Source: Falsiroseomonas sp050563545
GTDB taxonomy: Bacteria > Pseudomonadota > Alphaproteobacteria > Acetobacterales > Acetobacteraceae
Direction of reading: 5' to 3'
Length of the DNA: 64,000 nucleotides
Assembly: GCF_050563545.1 (NCBI RefSeq)
Contig: NZ_JBNXUM010000002.1
Location: 248,001-312,000 of the forward strand
In this document: in pieces, positions 26,108 through 34,866 of the stretch
How positions within the stretch are numbered: the stretch's first letter is position 1
How the letters are laid out: the number at the start of each line of letters is the position of its first letter
Notes under the pieces: model-generated
Database searches by the model: none
Seen by the model: only the letters and a program-made list of their open reading frames with translations
Told to the model about the DNA's origin: nothing
Program-made: the position numbers and the translations under genes

Positions 26108-26311
26108 ATGGCAAGCCTTGACGATGACCTCGCCGCCCGCCTCGCGCCGCGGATCGCCGCGCTGCACGGCGCCAATGGCGGCGACTGGGCGGCAACGGCA
26201 CGCGACGCGCTGGCGCTGATCCGGGAAAGCCACCGGATCGAGCCGGTCTCCGCCGCAGGCGCCCCCGACGACGGCGCGGAGACGCCCGACACGCCGCGCG
26301 AGGACGACTGA
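26108..26311 (+). CDS. Small acidic hypothetical protein
   Basis: A 67-residue protein from ATG 26108, with GGAGAGG eight bases upstream. The N-terminal half (DDDLAARLAPRIAALHGANG) is helical; the C-terminal 20 residues are acidic and proline-rich. It has no recognised family. It lies 34 bases after the membrane gene and just before a strong terminator hairpin, so it probably ends that transcript. Confidence 0.6.
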   Translation: MASLDDDLAARLAPRIAALHGANGGDWAATARDALALIRESHRIEPVSAAGAPDDGAETPDTPREDD

Positions 26312-26332
26312 GCCCGACCAGCCGGCGCGGAT

Positions 26333-26359
26333 CCGGGCCTGCTTCCCTCGCAGGCCCGG
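26333..26359 (+). terminator. Hairpin terminator after the small acidic gene
   Basis: A perfect 10-base stem (CCGGGCCTGC at 26333-26342 and GCAGGCCCGG at 26350-26359) with a seven-base loop, possibly extended by outer GCGCGG/CCGCGC pairing. There is no T-run, but position after the last gene of the unit supports termination. Confidence 0.55.
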
Positions 26360-26430
26360 CAAACCGCGCCGGCGCCACTTCGTTTCACGCCTGAGCCGTC
26401 CGGCCTGCGCCGGGCGGGCAGAGATGGGCG

Positions 26431-27363
26431 GTGACGATGCTGGACTGGGACGATCTGCGCTTCTTCCTCGCGATCGCGCGCTTGCGGAGCCTCTCCGCGG
26501 CGGCGCGCGAGTTGCGCGTGACCCAGTCCACCGTCGGCCGGCGACTCGCCTCGCTCGAGAGCGGCCTCAGGGCCCGCCTGCTGCACCGGACGCCGGAGGG
26601 CTATGTCCCCACCCTGGCCGGAGAGGCGATCATGGGCCAGGCCGAGCGCGTCGAAGCGGAGATGCGTGCCGTCGAGAGGACGGTCGGCGGACGCGACGCG
26701 CAGCTCGAAGGCGTGGTCCGCGTGACCGCCGTCGAAACCCTCGCCAGCCATGTCCTCGCGCCGTGCATCGCGGCCCTGCAGGCGGGCAGCCCCGAGGTCG
26801 CGCTCGAACTCGTCGCCGATGTGCGCCATCTCAGCCTCTCGATGCGGGAGGCCGACATCGCCGTGCGCCTCGCGCCCTTCGAGGGACACGACCTGGTGGC
26901 GCGGCGGATCGGGACGCTGTCCTACGCCCTCTATGCGAGCCCCGCCTATCTGGAGCGCCAGGGCGAGCCGGACTTCGCGGCGGGCTGTGCCGGCCACCGC
27001 CTGGTGGCAGGGCTCGACGGCGCCGAGGTGCCGCAGGTCGCGGGCTGGCTCGCCGAGTTGGCGGCGCGCGCGACCGTCGCCCTGCGGACCGACAGCCCCG
27101 AGGCGCAGCTCCGCGCGGCCCTGTGCGGGGCGGGGATCGCCTGCCTCGCCCGGCTGCGCGGCGACGCCTTCGCGGCGCAGCTGCGGCGCATTGAGCCGCC
27201 TGGCGTTCCGGTCACCGCGGTCGGCATCTGGCTCGCCGTGCACAAGGACAATCGGCGCACGCCGCGGATCCGGCTGGTGCTGGACGCCGTCGTCGCGGCC
27301 TTCCGCGACCAAGCCGCCCTCCTGGACCCGCCGTTATCACGCGACGCCGGGAACCCTGACTAG
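26431..27363 (+). CDS. LysR-family transcription regulator
   Basis: A 310-residue regulator from GTG 26431, or 308 from the ATG two codons later (26437), which is equally plausible. The N-terminal winged helix-turn-helix (DDLRFFLAIARLRSLSAAAR, then VTQSTVGRRLASLESGL) is followed by the LysR co-inducer domain with a periplasmic-binding-protein fold (VRVTAVETLASHVLAPCIAA; DIAVRLAPFEGHDLVARRIG). Length is typical. The effector and targets are unknown. It converges with the OsmC gene; their stops overlap in the four bases CTAG (27360-27363). Confidence 0.9.
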   Translation: MTMLDWDDLRFFLAIARLRSLSAAARELRVTQSTVGRRLASLESGLRARLLHRTPEGYVPTLAGEAIMGQAERVEAEMRAVERTVGGRDAQLEGVVRVTAVETLASHVLAPCIAALQAGSPEVALELVADVRHLSLSMREADIAVRLAPFEGHDLVARRIGTLSYALYASPAYLERQGEPDFAAGCAGHRLVAGLDGAEVPQVAGWLAELAARATVALRTDSPEAQLRAALCGAGIACLARLRGDAFAAQLRRIEPPGVPVTAVGIWLAVHKDNRRTPRIRLVLDAVVAAFRDQAALLDPPLSRDAGNPD

Positions 27364-27830
27364 CCCTCGGCGGGCGAGGCCAGGGCGACGGTGATCTGCG
27401 TGCCGTCGTGCAGCGTGCTCGCCACCTGCGACCGGAGCGTGGCGCGCGCGACGAGCGCCGCCAGCGCTTCCCGCGGCGCGTCGGCCGCGACATGCACGGC
27501 GACGCGGACCTCGTCGAAGCCTAGCGACGGCGGGCTCGCTTCGTCGGCCGGCGCTGCGGCCAGGTCGGCCTCCACATCGAGCGACAGGGCCGACAGCGCG
27601 ATGCCTCGCACCGCCGCCTGCGCACGGATGGAGCTCGCAAGACAGGAACCGAGCGCCGCGAGCAGGACATCGAGGGGCTGCAGCGTCGGATCGGGACCGG
27701 GTAGGCCGCCCGGCTCGTCCACCGTGATCGGCGGCAGGTCGCGGATGTGGTTGGTGAGGCGGAAGCCCCCCTCGGCCACGGTGCGACAGTGGATCGTCCG
27801 CACGGCGCTCATGATCGAGACGCGAGCCAT
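27360..27830 (-). CDS. OsmC-family protein
   Basis: A 156-residue protein started at ATG 27830 (150 from ATG 27812). The OsmC/Ohr fold is seen in the central QPLDVLLAALGSCLASSIRA, where the conserved Cys in GSCLA is the reactive thiol of peroxide-reducing family members. A second Cys appears only near the N-terminus (HCRT), so it does not have the classical Ohr spacing. Members detoxify organic hydroperoxides or have unknown roles. The gene is convergent with, and overlaps by four bases, the LysR gene. Confidence 0.8.
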   Translation of the reverse strand: MARVSIMSAVRTIHCRTVAEGGFRLTNHIRDLPPITVDEPGGLPGPDPTLQPLDVLLAALGSCLASSIRAQAAVRGIALSALSLDVEADLAAAPADEASPPSLGFDEVRVAVHVAADAPREALAALVARATLRSQVASTLHDGTQITVALASPAEG

Positions 27831-28074
27831 GGCGCCCGAAGCGGTTCCGGCCGGCTTGCGGGTGGCGTATCCCGGTTGTGCAAGGGCGATGTCCTTCCTC
27901 GAAGTCCCTGGGGGATCGTTGCAGGCACGCACGTCAGTCCAGTTAGTGCGCCGAAAGGCCGCCGGCGCGGCGAAACTTCGCCGAGGCGCTATGCGCGGAT
28001 GCGTCACGCCTCAGAGCGCGAGCGCCGCCGCCTCCCATGCGCCGCGGACGAACTCTGCCAGCTCGCACGCGCCG

Positions 28075-28375
28075 TCATGCGCCCAGGAGATCATCGTCAT
28101 CGTCTCGCTCCTGGGATCGGGGCTGAAGCTCGACCGGCGGCTAGGCTGGCGGTCCTGGAACATGACCTGGCGGCTGCTCGGCGTCGCGATGCCGCTCTTC
28201 GATCCCGGACATCGCGCTGATCGGCCATGCCTGGCTCGGCCTCGGCCTGGCCGCTTCCCTGCTGCTCGGCGCCGTGCTCGCGCCGACGGACCCCGTGCTG
28301 GCGTCGGACTGAACGACGGCCTCGCCTTCCGCTTGGTCAATCTCGCGATCGTGCTGCTCGCCGTGCTCGATACCG
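28075..28375 (+). pseudogene. Cation/proton antiporter (NhaP type) remnant
   Basis: Fragments of a CPA1 antiporter appear in changing frames. At 28087-28206 is VSLLGSGLKLDRRLGWRSWN, then MTWRLLGVAMPL. At 28202-28313, one frame over, is GHAWLGLGLAASLLLGAVLA followed by PTDPVLASD, including the conserved DPVLASD region. After an internal loss comes LNDGLAFRLVNLAIVLLAVL. The start and the downstream half are missing. Frameshift and deletions show it is dead. Confidence 0.7.
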
Positions 28376-28479
28376 GGCCAAAGCCGGGCAGGGCGGCGGA
28401 GTGGCTGGCCGCGAGCGGCGCGCGTGTCAGCCTCCTGGCAAGCCGCAATTCAGTACTCGAGCGATCAGGCCAGAACAGA

Positions 28480-28800
28480 CGCGCCAGCCCGGTAGCAAAG
28501 GCCCCCCGGCAGGCCGCACACCCCAACCTCGGCCAAGTCTACCGAACCCGGGTCGCCGCGTTTCAGGAAGCCCTGGCGCGCCAAGACGGCTCAGACGCGC
28601 TTGAGGCCGCCCGCGCCCTCATCGACCGGGTCGTCAGCCATCGGCCGGTGGGGCCAGACGAGCGACCCGGCATCGACCTCTGCGCCCAGCTGATGGCTAT
28701 GTTACAAGCTGGCGGGGCAAAGCTGACGCGGGAGGGGGAGGCCCGCAACACCGCCGTCTTGGCCTCGCTTATCAGTTCGATAGAGGCGGATCAGGGAGGG
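28480..28800 (+). pseudogene. Serine site-specific recombinase, C-terminal remnant
   Basis: HPNLGQVYRTRVAAFQEALA (from 28519), then EAARALIDRVVSHRP, GIDLCAQLMAMLQAGG and LASLISSIEAD match the C-terminal helical region of Tn3/Pin-type large serine recombinases. The catalytic N-terminal resolvase domain is absent, and the reading frame has no natural start. It directly follows the antiporter remnant, suggesting an old integration or recombination scar next to thrC. Confidence 0.6.
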
Positions 28801-28855
28801 CAGCGCCCTCCCCGGGCCTCTCGCGCCCGCCCCGTGGCCGGACTAGGTTCCGGCC

Positions 28856-30262
28856 ATGCGTTACGTCTCCACCCGCGGCGAGGCCGCCCCCCGTGACTTC
28901 GAAGGCGTCCTGCTGGCCGGCCTCGCCGAGGATGGCGGGCTGTTCCTGCCCGAGACCTGGCCGGTCCTGACGACGGCGGAGTGGCGCGCGCTGCGCGGCC
29001 TGCCCTATCCCGATCTCGCCGCCCGGATCATGGCGCTGTTCACCGGCGGGACGCCGTCGGAAGGGGAACTCCGGACCCTGCTGGCCGAGGCCTATGCCGG
29101 CTTCGGCCATCCCGCGGTCTGCCCGCTGGTCCAGCTGGACGCCCGGGTCTTCGCGCTGGAGCTGTTCCATGGGCCCACGCTCGCCTTCAAGGACATGGCG
29201 ATGCAGGCGCTCGGGCGTCTCTTCGACGTGACGCTGAAGCGCCGGGGGGAGCGCGTGACGATCGTCGGCGCGACCTCGGGCGACACCGGCTCCGCCGCCA
29301 TCGAGGCCTGCCGCGACCGCGCCGCGGTGGACGTCGTGATCCTGCACCCCGAGGGCCGGACCTCCGAGGTCCAGCGCCGGCAGATGACGACGGTGCTGTC
29401 GCCCAACATCGCCAACCTGGCGCTGCAGGGGTCCTTCGACGACTGCCAGGACCTGGTGAAGGCGATGTTCGCCGACGCGCCCTTCCGGGAGGAGATGCGG
29501 CTCGCCGCGGTCAACTCCATCAACTGGGCGCGCGTCGCGCTGCAGATCCCCTACTACGTCGCCGCCGCGCTGGCGCTCGGCGCGCCGGACCGCGAGGTCG
29601 CCTTCAGCGTGCCGACCGGCAATTTCGGCAACGTGCTGGCGGCCTGGGCGGCGCGGCGAATGGGTCTCCCAATCACGCAGCTCATCGTGGGGTCGAACCG
29701 CAACGACATCCTGACCCGGTTCCTCAGCGCCAACGACATGACGGTGCGCGCGGTGGAGCCCTCGCTCTCGCCGTCCATGGACATCCAGGTCAGCTCGAAC
29801 TTCGAGCGACTGCTCTTCGAGCTGCTGGGCCGCGACGCCCGCGCGACGCGCGACACCATGCTGCGCTTCCGCACCGAGGGCCGGATGCCGGTCACCGATG
29901 CCGCCTGGCGCGACGCGGCGCAGCTCTTCCGGGGCTTCGCGCTGGACGACGAGGGGACGCTGGAGGAGATCGGGAGGCTCTGGCGGGATTGCGGCTATCT
30001 CGCCGACCCCCACACCGCGATCGGCACCGCAGCGGCGATGGCCGTGCCGCCCTCCGACCGGTCCATCCCCGTCGTGGTCGCCGCGACGGCCCACCCCGCC
30101 AAGTTCCCCGACGCCGTGCGGAAGGCGACCGGCATCGCCCCCCCGCTGCCAGCGCGCCTTGCCGACCTATATGAGCGTCCTGAACGCTTCACCCGCCTGC
30201 CCGCGAAGCTCGACGCCGTCGAGACCTTCGTCAGGGCGCATGCGCGCCGGAACGCCGCGTAA
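28856..30262 (+). CDS. thrC: Threonine synthase
   Basis: A 468-residue PLP enzyme converting O-phosphohomoserine to threonine in the cytosol. It starts MRYVSTRG, as usual for the family. The Schiff-base Lys is about residue 112 in GPTLAFKDMAMQ, and the phosphate-binding GATSGDTGSAAIEA, NSINWARVALQIPYY and VPTGNFGNVLA are all present. Length is normal for the bacterial long form. ATG at 28856 is the first start after the recombinase remnant. The M16 peptidase gene follows after 13 bases; this pairing is common in alphaproteobacteria and indicates an operon. Confidence 0.97.
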   Translation: MRYVSTRGEAAPRDFEGVLLAGLAEDGGLFLPETWPVLTTAEWRALRGLPYPDLAARIMALFTGGTPSEGELRTLLAEAYAGFGHPAVCPLVQLDARVFALELFHGPTLAFKDMAMQALGRLFDVTLKRRGERVTIVGATSGDTGSAAIEACRDRAAVDVVILHPEGRTSEVQRRQMTTVLSPNIANLALQGSFDDCQDLVKAMFADAPFREEMRLAAVNSINWARVALQIPYYVAAALALGAPDREVAFSVPTGNFGNVLAAWAARRMGLPITQLIVGSNRNDILTRFLSANDMTVRAVEPSLSPSMDIQVSSNFERLLFELLGRDARATRDTMLRFRTEGRMPVTDAAWRDAAQLFRGFALDDEGTLEEIGRLWRDCGYLADPHTAIGTAAAMAVPPSDRSIPVVVAATAHPAKFPDAVRKATGIAPPLPARLADLYERPERFTRLPAKLDAVETFVRAHARRNAA

Positions 30263-30275
30263 GCCAGGAACACCG

Positions 30276-31547
30276 ATGTCCAACAACGACGCCATCCGCC
30301 TGACCAAGCTGCCCTCCGGCCTGACGGTCGTCTCGGAGAAGATGCCGCGTGTCGAGACCGTCTCGATCGGCGCCTATGTCGATGCCGGCGCGCGGCACGA
30401 GACCGCGGTCGAGAACGGCGTCTCCCATTTCCTCGAGCACATGGCCTTCAAGGGCACCGCGAAGCGCGACGCCGCGGCCATCGCGCGCGAGATCGAGAAT
30501 GTCGGCGGCCACATCAACGCCTACACGTCGCGGGAAAACACCGCCTTCTACTGCAAGGTGCTGAAGGAGGATGCGGGGCTGGCCGCCGACATCATCGGCG
30601 ACATCCTGAGCCACTCCACCTTCGCGCCCGAGGAAGTCGAGCGCGAGCGCGGCGTGATCCTGCAGGAGATCGGCCAGTCCAACGACACGCCGGACGACAT
30701 CGTCTTCGACCATTTCCAGTCTACGGCCTATGCCGCGCAGGCGATGGGCCGCCCCGTCCTCGGCACCGAGGACACGATCAAGCACATGAAGCGCGACGCG
30801 CTCACGGGCTACATGCAGCGCCACTACGGCAGCCAGCGCATGATCGTCGCCGCCGCCGGCGCGATCGAGCATGACGACGTCCTCGCCATGGTCGGCAAGC
30901 ATTTCGCCGACCTGCCGCATGCCGTCCCCGCCGCCGCCGAGGCCGCGCGCTACACCGGCGGCGAGTTCCGCGAGGAGCGCGACCTCGACCAGGTGCACCT
31001 CGTGCTCGGCTTCCCGTCCTGCGCGGCGACCGACCCCGAGCACATGACGACGCAGCTGCTCTCGACGCTGCTCGGCGGCGGCATGTCGTCGCGCCTGTTC
31101 CAGGAGATCCGGGAGAAGCGGGGCCTGGTCTACTCCGTCTATTCCTACGTCTCGCCCTTCGCGGATTCCGGCATCTTCACGATTTATGCCGGCACCGGCG
31201 AGGACCAGGCGGAGGAGCTGGTCCCGGTGGCACTGGAGGAACTGCGCCGCGTCCAGAAGGACGTGACGGAGGACGAGCTGGCGCGCGCCAAGGCGCAGCT
31301 GCGGGCGTCGCTGCTGATGTCGCTCGAGAGCACCGGCAGCCGCTGCGAGCAGCTCGCGCGGCAGCTGCAGGTGCATGGCCGCATCATCCCGGTCGAGGAG
31401 ACCAAGGCGAAGATCGCGGCGGTGACGGTGGACCAGATCCAGGCCTGTGCGGCGAAGATGTTCCGCGCGGTGCCGACTCTGGCGGCGCTCGGCCCGGCGG
31501 GGAAGGTGCCGGCGCTGCCGGTGATCGCGGAGAAGCTGGCGGCGTAG
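30276..31547 (+). CDS. M16-family zinc metallopeptidase (processing-peptidase-like)
   Basis: A 423-residue protein with the inverted zinc motif HFLEH (His51, Glu54, His55), a downstream Glu region (EEVERERGVILQEIGQ) and the C-terminal inactive-domain signature SRLFQEIREKRGLVYSVYSY. No signal peptide is seen, so it is probably cytosolic. This is the bacterial relative of the mitochondrial processing peptidase beta subunit, likely cleaving short peptides. ATG at 30276 has AGGAA eight bases upstream. It is the second gene of the thrC operon. Confidence 0.92.
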   Translation: MSNNDAIRLTKLPSGLTVVSEKMPRVETVSIGAYVDAGARHETAVENGVSHFLEHMAFKGTAKRDAAAIAREIENVGGHINAYTSRENTAFYCKVLKEDAGLAADIIGDILSHSTFAPEEVERERGVILQEIGQSNDTPDDIVFDHFQSTAYAAQAMGRPVLGTEDTIKHMKRDALTGYMQRHYGSQRMIVAAAGAIEHDDVLAMVGKHFADLPHAVPAAAEAARYTGGEFREERDLDQVHLVLGFPSCAATDPEHMTTQLLSTLLGGGMSSRLFQEIREKRGLVYSVYSYVSPFADSGIFTIYAGTGEDQAEELVPVALEELRRVQKDVTEDELARAKAQLRASLLMSLESTGSRCEQLARQLQVHGRIIPVEETKAKIAAVTVDQIQACAAKMFRAVPTLAALGPAGKVPALPVIAEKLAA

Positions 31548-31588
31548 CACGCACTCGCTGCGAGTTCCCTCCCCCGCTCCCGACTATT

Positions 31589-31692
31589 CCCTCCCCCGCT
31601 TGCGGGGGAGGGTTAGGGTGGGGGTTCGAGTATCAGCACGCGCTGACAAGCCGCACCCCCATCCCCTCCCTCCCGCGCTTGCGGGGGAGGGG
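31589..31692. repeat. Two palindromic CCCTCCCCCGC-type intergenic elements
   Basis: The first is perfect: CCCTCCCCCGC (31589-31599), TT, GCGGGGGAGGG (31602-31612). The second (31663-31692) is imperfect, CCCCTCCC and TCCCGCGC against GCGGGGGAGGGG. A third copy lies at 33099-33126. The same sequence recurs only between genes, so it is a dispersed palindromic repeat that can also act as a transcription terminator or processing site between the peptidase and pmbA. Confidence 0.75.
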
Positions 31693-31734
31693 CCGCTGCT
31701 GCGGGGAAGGCGGCGCAACACGGGAAAGGCAACC

Positions 31735-33066
31735 ATGACCGAGCTCGACCGCCTCTCCGACCTCGTCGCCGCCGCCAGGCGCGCCGGCGCCGACGCCGCC
31801 GACGCCATCCTCGTGGACAACACCTCGCTCTCCGTCACGCGCCGTCTCGGCAAGATCGAGCAGCTTGAGCGCGCGGAGGGCTTCGACCTCGGGCTCCGCG
31901 TCTTCGTCGGCAGGCGGCAGGCCATCGTCTCCTCCACCGACCCCGACCCCAAGGGCTTCGCAGCCCTTGCCGAGCGCGCCGTCGCCATGGCGAAGGTCGT
32001 GCCGGAAGACCCGTATGGCGGCCTGCCCGACCGCTTCGATCCACCGCGCGACGCCGCGCCGCTCGATCTCTTCGACATCATCGAGCCCAGCGCCGAGGAT
32101 CTCATTGCCCGCGCCGCGCTGGCCGAGGACGCCGCTCTGGCCGTCAAGGGCGTGACCAACAGCGAAGGCGCCGACGCCGGCTGGGGCCGGGTGCGCATCG
32201 CGCTGGCAATGTCGAACGGCTTCGCCGGCGCCTTCTCCTGCACCTCCCACTCGCTCTCCTGCACCGCGCTGGCCGGCGAGGGCACGGGGATGGAGCGGGA
32301 CTACGAGTATTCGTCGGTGGTCCATCTCTCGGACCTCGAGGATCCCGCCACGATCGGCCGGAAGGCGGCGGAGAAGGCCGTCGCGCGGCTGAACCCGACG
32401 CGGCCGAAGACCGCGCGCATCCCCGTGGTGTTCGACACGCGCGTCTCGTCGTCGCTGCTCGGCCACCTGCTCAGCGCGATCAACGGCGCCTCGGTCGCGC
32501 GCGGCACGTCCTTCCTGCGCGAGCACCTCGGCAAGCCGGTGCTGGCCAAGGGGCTGACGGTGCGCGACGACCCCACGCGGGTGCGCGGCCTTCGCTCCCG
32601 CCCCTTTGACGGCGAGGGCATGGCGGGCCAGGCGCGCGCGCTGGTGGATGACGGCGTGCTGACGACCTGGATCCTGGACTGGCGTTCGGCCCGGCAGCTC
32701 GGGATGCAGTCCACCGGCCATGCCAGCCGCGGCACCGGCGGCCCGCCTGGCCCCGCGCCCAGCAACCTCTGGCTCGAGCCCGGCACGCTGACGCCGGCCG
32801 AGCTCATGGCCGACATCGCGGAGGGGCTCTACGTCACCGACCTCATCGGCATGGGCGTCAACGGCGTCACCGGCGACTACAGCCGCGGCGCCGCCGGCTT
32901 CATGATCCGGGGCGGCGCGCTGGCCGAGGCCGTCAGCGAGATCACCATCGCCGGCAATCTGAAGGACATCTTCCTGAACATGACGCCCGCGAACGACCTG
33001 GTCTTCCGGCGCGGGACGGACGCGCCGACGATCAGGATCGAGGGGCTGACGCTGGCGGGGGCGTAG
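31735..33066 (+). CDS. pmbA: PmbA/TldE metalloprotease-family protein
   Basis: A 443-residue member of the TldD/PmbA (U62) family. With TldD, PmbA/TldE degrades or matures small peptides such as CcdA and microcin precursors in other bacteria. Typical stretches are LGKIEQLERAEGFDLGLRVF, FSCTSHSLSCTALAGEG, TSFLREHLGKPVLAKGLTVR and GVNGVTGDYSRGAAGFMIRG. The zinc ligands belong to TldD in the complex; no HExxxH motif is expected or seen here. ATG at 31735 has GGAAAGG about six bases upstream. No tldD is nearby. It follows the M16 peptidase after a repeat-containing gap. Confidence 0.93.
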   Translation: MTELDRLSDLVAAARRAGADAADAILVDNTSLSVTRRLGKIEQLERAEGFDLGLRVFVGRRQAIVSSTDPDPKGFAALAERAVAMAKVVPEDPYGGLPDRFDPPRDAAPLDLFDIIEPSAEDLIARAALAEDAALAVKGVTNSEGADAGWGRVRIALAMSNGFAGAFSCTSHSLSCTALAGEGTGMERDYEYSSVVHLSDLEDPATIGRKAAEKAVARLNPTRPKTARIPVVFDTRVSSSLLGHLLSAINGASVARGTSFLREHLGKPVLAKGLTVRDDPTRVRGLRSRPFDGEGMAGQARALVDDGVLTTWILDWRSARQLGMQSTGHASRGTGGPPGPAPSNLWLEPGTLTPAELMADIAEGLYVTDLIGMGVNGVTGDYSRGAAGFMIRGGALAEAVSEITIAGNLKDIFLNMTPANDLVFRRGTDAPTIRIEGLTLAGA

Positions 33067-33098
33067 GGACACAGGATCGCCCTCGCCCGCCGCTTGAT

Positions 33099-33126
33099 TT
33101 CCCTTCCCCGCTTGCGGGGGAGGGAA
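33099..33126. terminator. Palindromic repeat, probable bidirectional terminator
   Basis: TTCCCTTCCCCGC (33099-33111) pairs with GCGGGGGAGGGAA (33114-33126) across a two-base turn with one mismatch. It is the third copy of the intergenic palindrome family and lies between the convergent pmbA and peptide-binding-protein genes. Confidence 0.6.
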
Positions 33127-33172
33127 GCATTTGAGCGTGGGAGGGAGCTCATGAGCGGAGCGGGACCCGCCC

Positions 33173-34771
33173 TCAATCCACCCTGATCTCCCGCACCTGG
33201 AACTGGTTATCCGCGCGGTGCGTGACGGTCACCCCCGCGCGCACCGCCCAGGGGATCATCATGTGGTACAGCGGCACATGCCCGAGATCGGCGTTGTGCA
33301 TCGCATGCGCCTCCCGGATCAGGGCGCGCCGACGCTCGGGGTCCTGCTCGGCGTCGATGCGCGGCAGCAGCGCGTCGAAGTCGGCGTTGGAATAGCCGCC
33401 GGCGTTCCAGGTCGCCGCGCCGCCGATGCTGCGCGACGCCATGATCGCGCGCAGCGTGTAGCTCGCGTCGAAGGTCGGCACGCCCCAGCTCAGCATGTAC
33501 ATCGTCGACTCCTGCCGCCTGACGCGCTGGGTGAAGACCGCGTTCGGATGGATCGTCAGCTGCGCCCGGATGCCGACGCGCGCCAGCATCCCGGCCACCG
33601 CCTGGCAGGCCTCGTCATAGGTGCCCGTCGGGCAGTCCAGCGGCACGCTGAACCCCTGCGGATAGCCCGCCTCCGCCAGCAGCGCCCGCGCCCGCGCGGG
33701 GTCGAAGGGCGTGCGCCGGTCGGTATCCCGCGACCAGCCATTGACGAACTCCGTCCACATGCTGCCCGTCGGCACGCCCTGCCCGCGCAGCGTCGCGCGC
33801 CGCAGCGCATCGAGGTCCATGGCATGCGCCACCGCCTGGCGCACGCGCAAATCCTTGAAGGGATTGCGCCCGCGCACGTCGCTGCCGGCCAGCTCGTCCA
33901 CGTCCTGGCGCATGCCGATCCAGACCGTGCGGTTCTCCTGCCCCTCCAGCACGCGCAGCCGCGCATCGCGCCCGACGCGCGCGACGTCCTGCACGGGGAC
34001 GACATGCACGAAATCCACCTCGCCCGAGATCAGCGCCGCGATCCGCGTCGCGTCCGATGTCAGCGTGACGTGGTGGTATTCCGTGACGTTGCCCCGCGCC
34101 GGCCCGCCGGCCTGCCAACCCCACCAGTTGGGGTTGCGCACCATCACCGTCCGCTGCTCCTGCTCCCGCGCGCGGATCACGTAGGGACCGGTGCCGTTGG
34201 CGTTGCGGACGCTGAAGGTTTCCTCCTGCCGCGCGAAGTTTTGCGGCACCGTCGCGCGGTTCGCCTCCGACCAGCCGCGGTCCATGATCATCACCCGCGT
34301 CATCTTGTCGGGGATCACGGGGTCGGGGACTCGGGTGACGATGTCCACCGTCAGGCGGTCGCGCGCCTCGACGCGCTCGACCGTGTCCACGAAGATCCCG
34401 TAGTTCGAGGTCGGCGCCAGCGCGCGCTGGATGCTGAACACGACGTCGTCGGCCTCGAAGCTCTCGCCGCCGGCGAAGCGCACGCCCTCGCGCAAGCTGA
34501 AGCGCCAGCGGTTCGGCTCCACCTGCTCCCACCGCGTGGCCAGGCCCGGATGCACCTTCAGGTCGTCGCCGCGCCAGGTCAGGCCCTCATAGACCTGGTG
34601 CACCACCAGGAAGGTGAAGAGCGCGTTGGTCGCGTGGGGGTCAAGCGTCGCGGCGTCCACGCTGGTCGCCATGCGCAGCACCCGGCCGGGCTGCTGCGCC
34701 TCGGCCGCCGCGGCGGAAAGCCCGCCCGCCACCAGCGCGGCAACCGCCGCGCCAGCCATCCGCTTCATCAT
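33173..34771 (-). CDS. Peptide/nickel-type ABC transporter substrate-binding protein (SBP family 5)
   Basis: A 532-residue periplasmic binding protein. The N-terminal signal peptide (KRMAGAAVAALVAGGLSAAA) precedes the family-5 pattern VLRMATSVDAATLDPHATNA, then GLATRWEQVEPNRWRFSLRE, FSIQRALAPTSNYGIFVDTV and LRVRQAVAHAMDLDALRRAT. It captures oligopeptides or similar solutes for a Dpp/Opp-type importer. ATG at 34771 has GGGGG seven bases upstream. No permease or ATPase gene is adjacent, so it is an orphan. The substrate cannot be predicted. Confidence 0.9.
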   Translation of the reverse strand: MMKRMAGAAVAALVAGGLSAAAAEAQQPGRVLRMATSVDAATLDPHATNALFTFLVVHQVYEGLTWRGDDLKVHPGLATRWEQVEPNRWRFSLREGVRFAGGESFEADDVVFSIQRALAPTSNYGIFVDTVERVEARDRLTVDIVTRVPDPVIPDKMTRVMIMDRGWSEANRATVPQNFARQEETFSVRNANGTGPYVIRAREQEQRTVMVRNPNWWGWQAGGPARGNVTEYHHVTLTSDATRIAALISGEVDFVHVVPVQDVARVGRDARLRVLEGQENRTVWIGMRQDVDELAGSDVRGRNPFKDLRVRQAVAHAMDLDALRRATLRGQGVPTGSMWTEFVNGWSRDTDRRTPFDPARARALLAEAGYPQGFSVPLDCPTGTYDEACQAVAGMLARVGIRAQLTIHPNAVFTQRVRRQESTMYMLSWGVPTFDASYTLRAIMASRSIGGAATWNAGGYSNADFDALLPRIDAEQDPERRRALIREAHAMHNADLGHVPLYHMMIPWAVRAGVTVTHRADNQFQVREIRVD

Positions 34772-34866
34772 CCGGAACCCCCTGGTTTTTTCCGTGGACT
34801 CAGCATGACGCAGCCTTAAGGTTCTTCGCAACCGCCCCCCCGGATCCCTATATTGGGGCCAACGAC

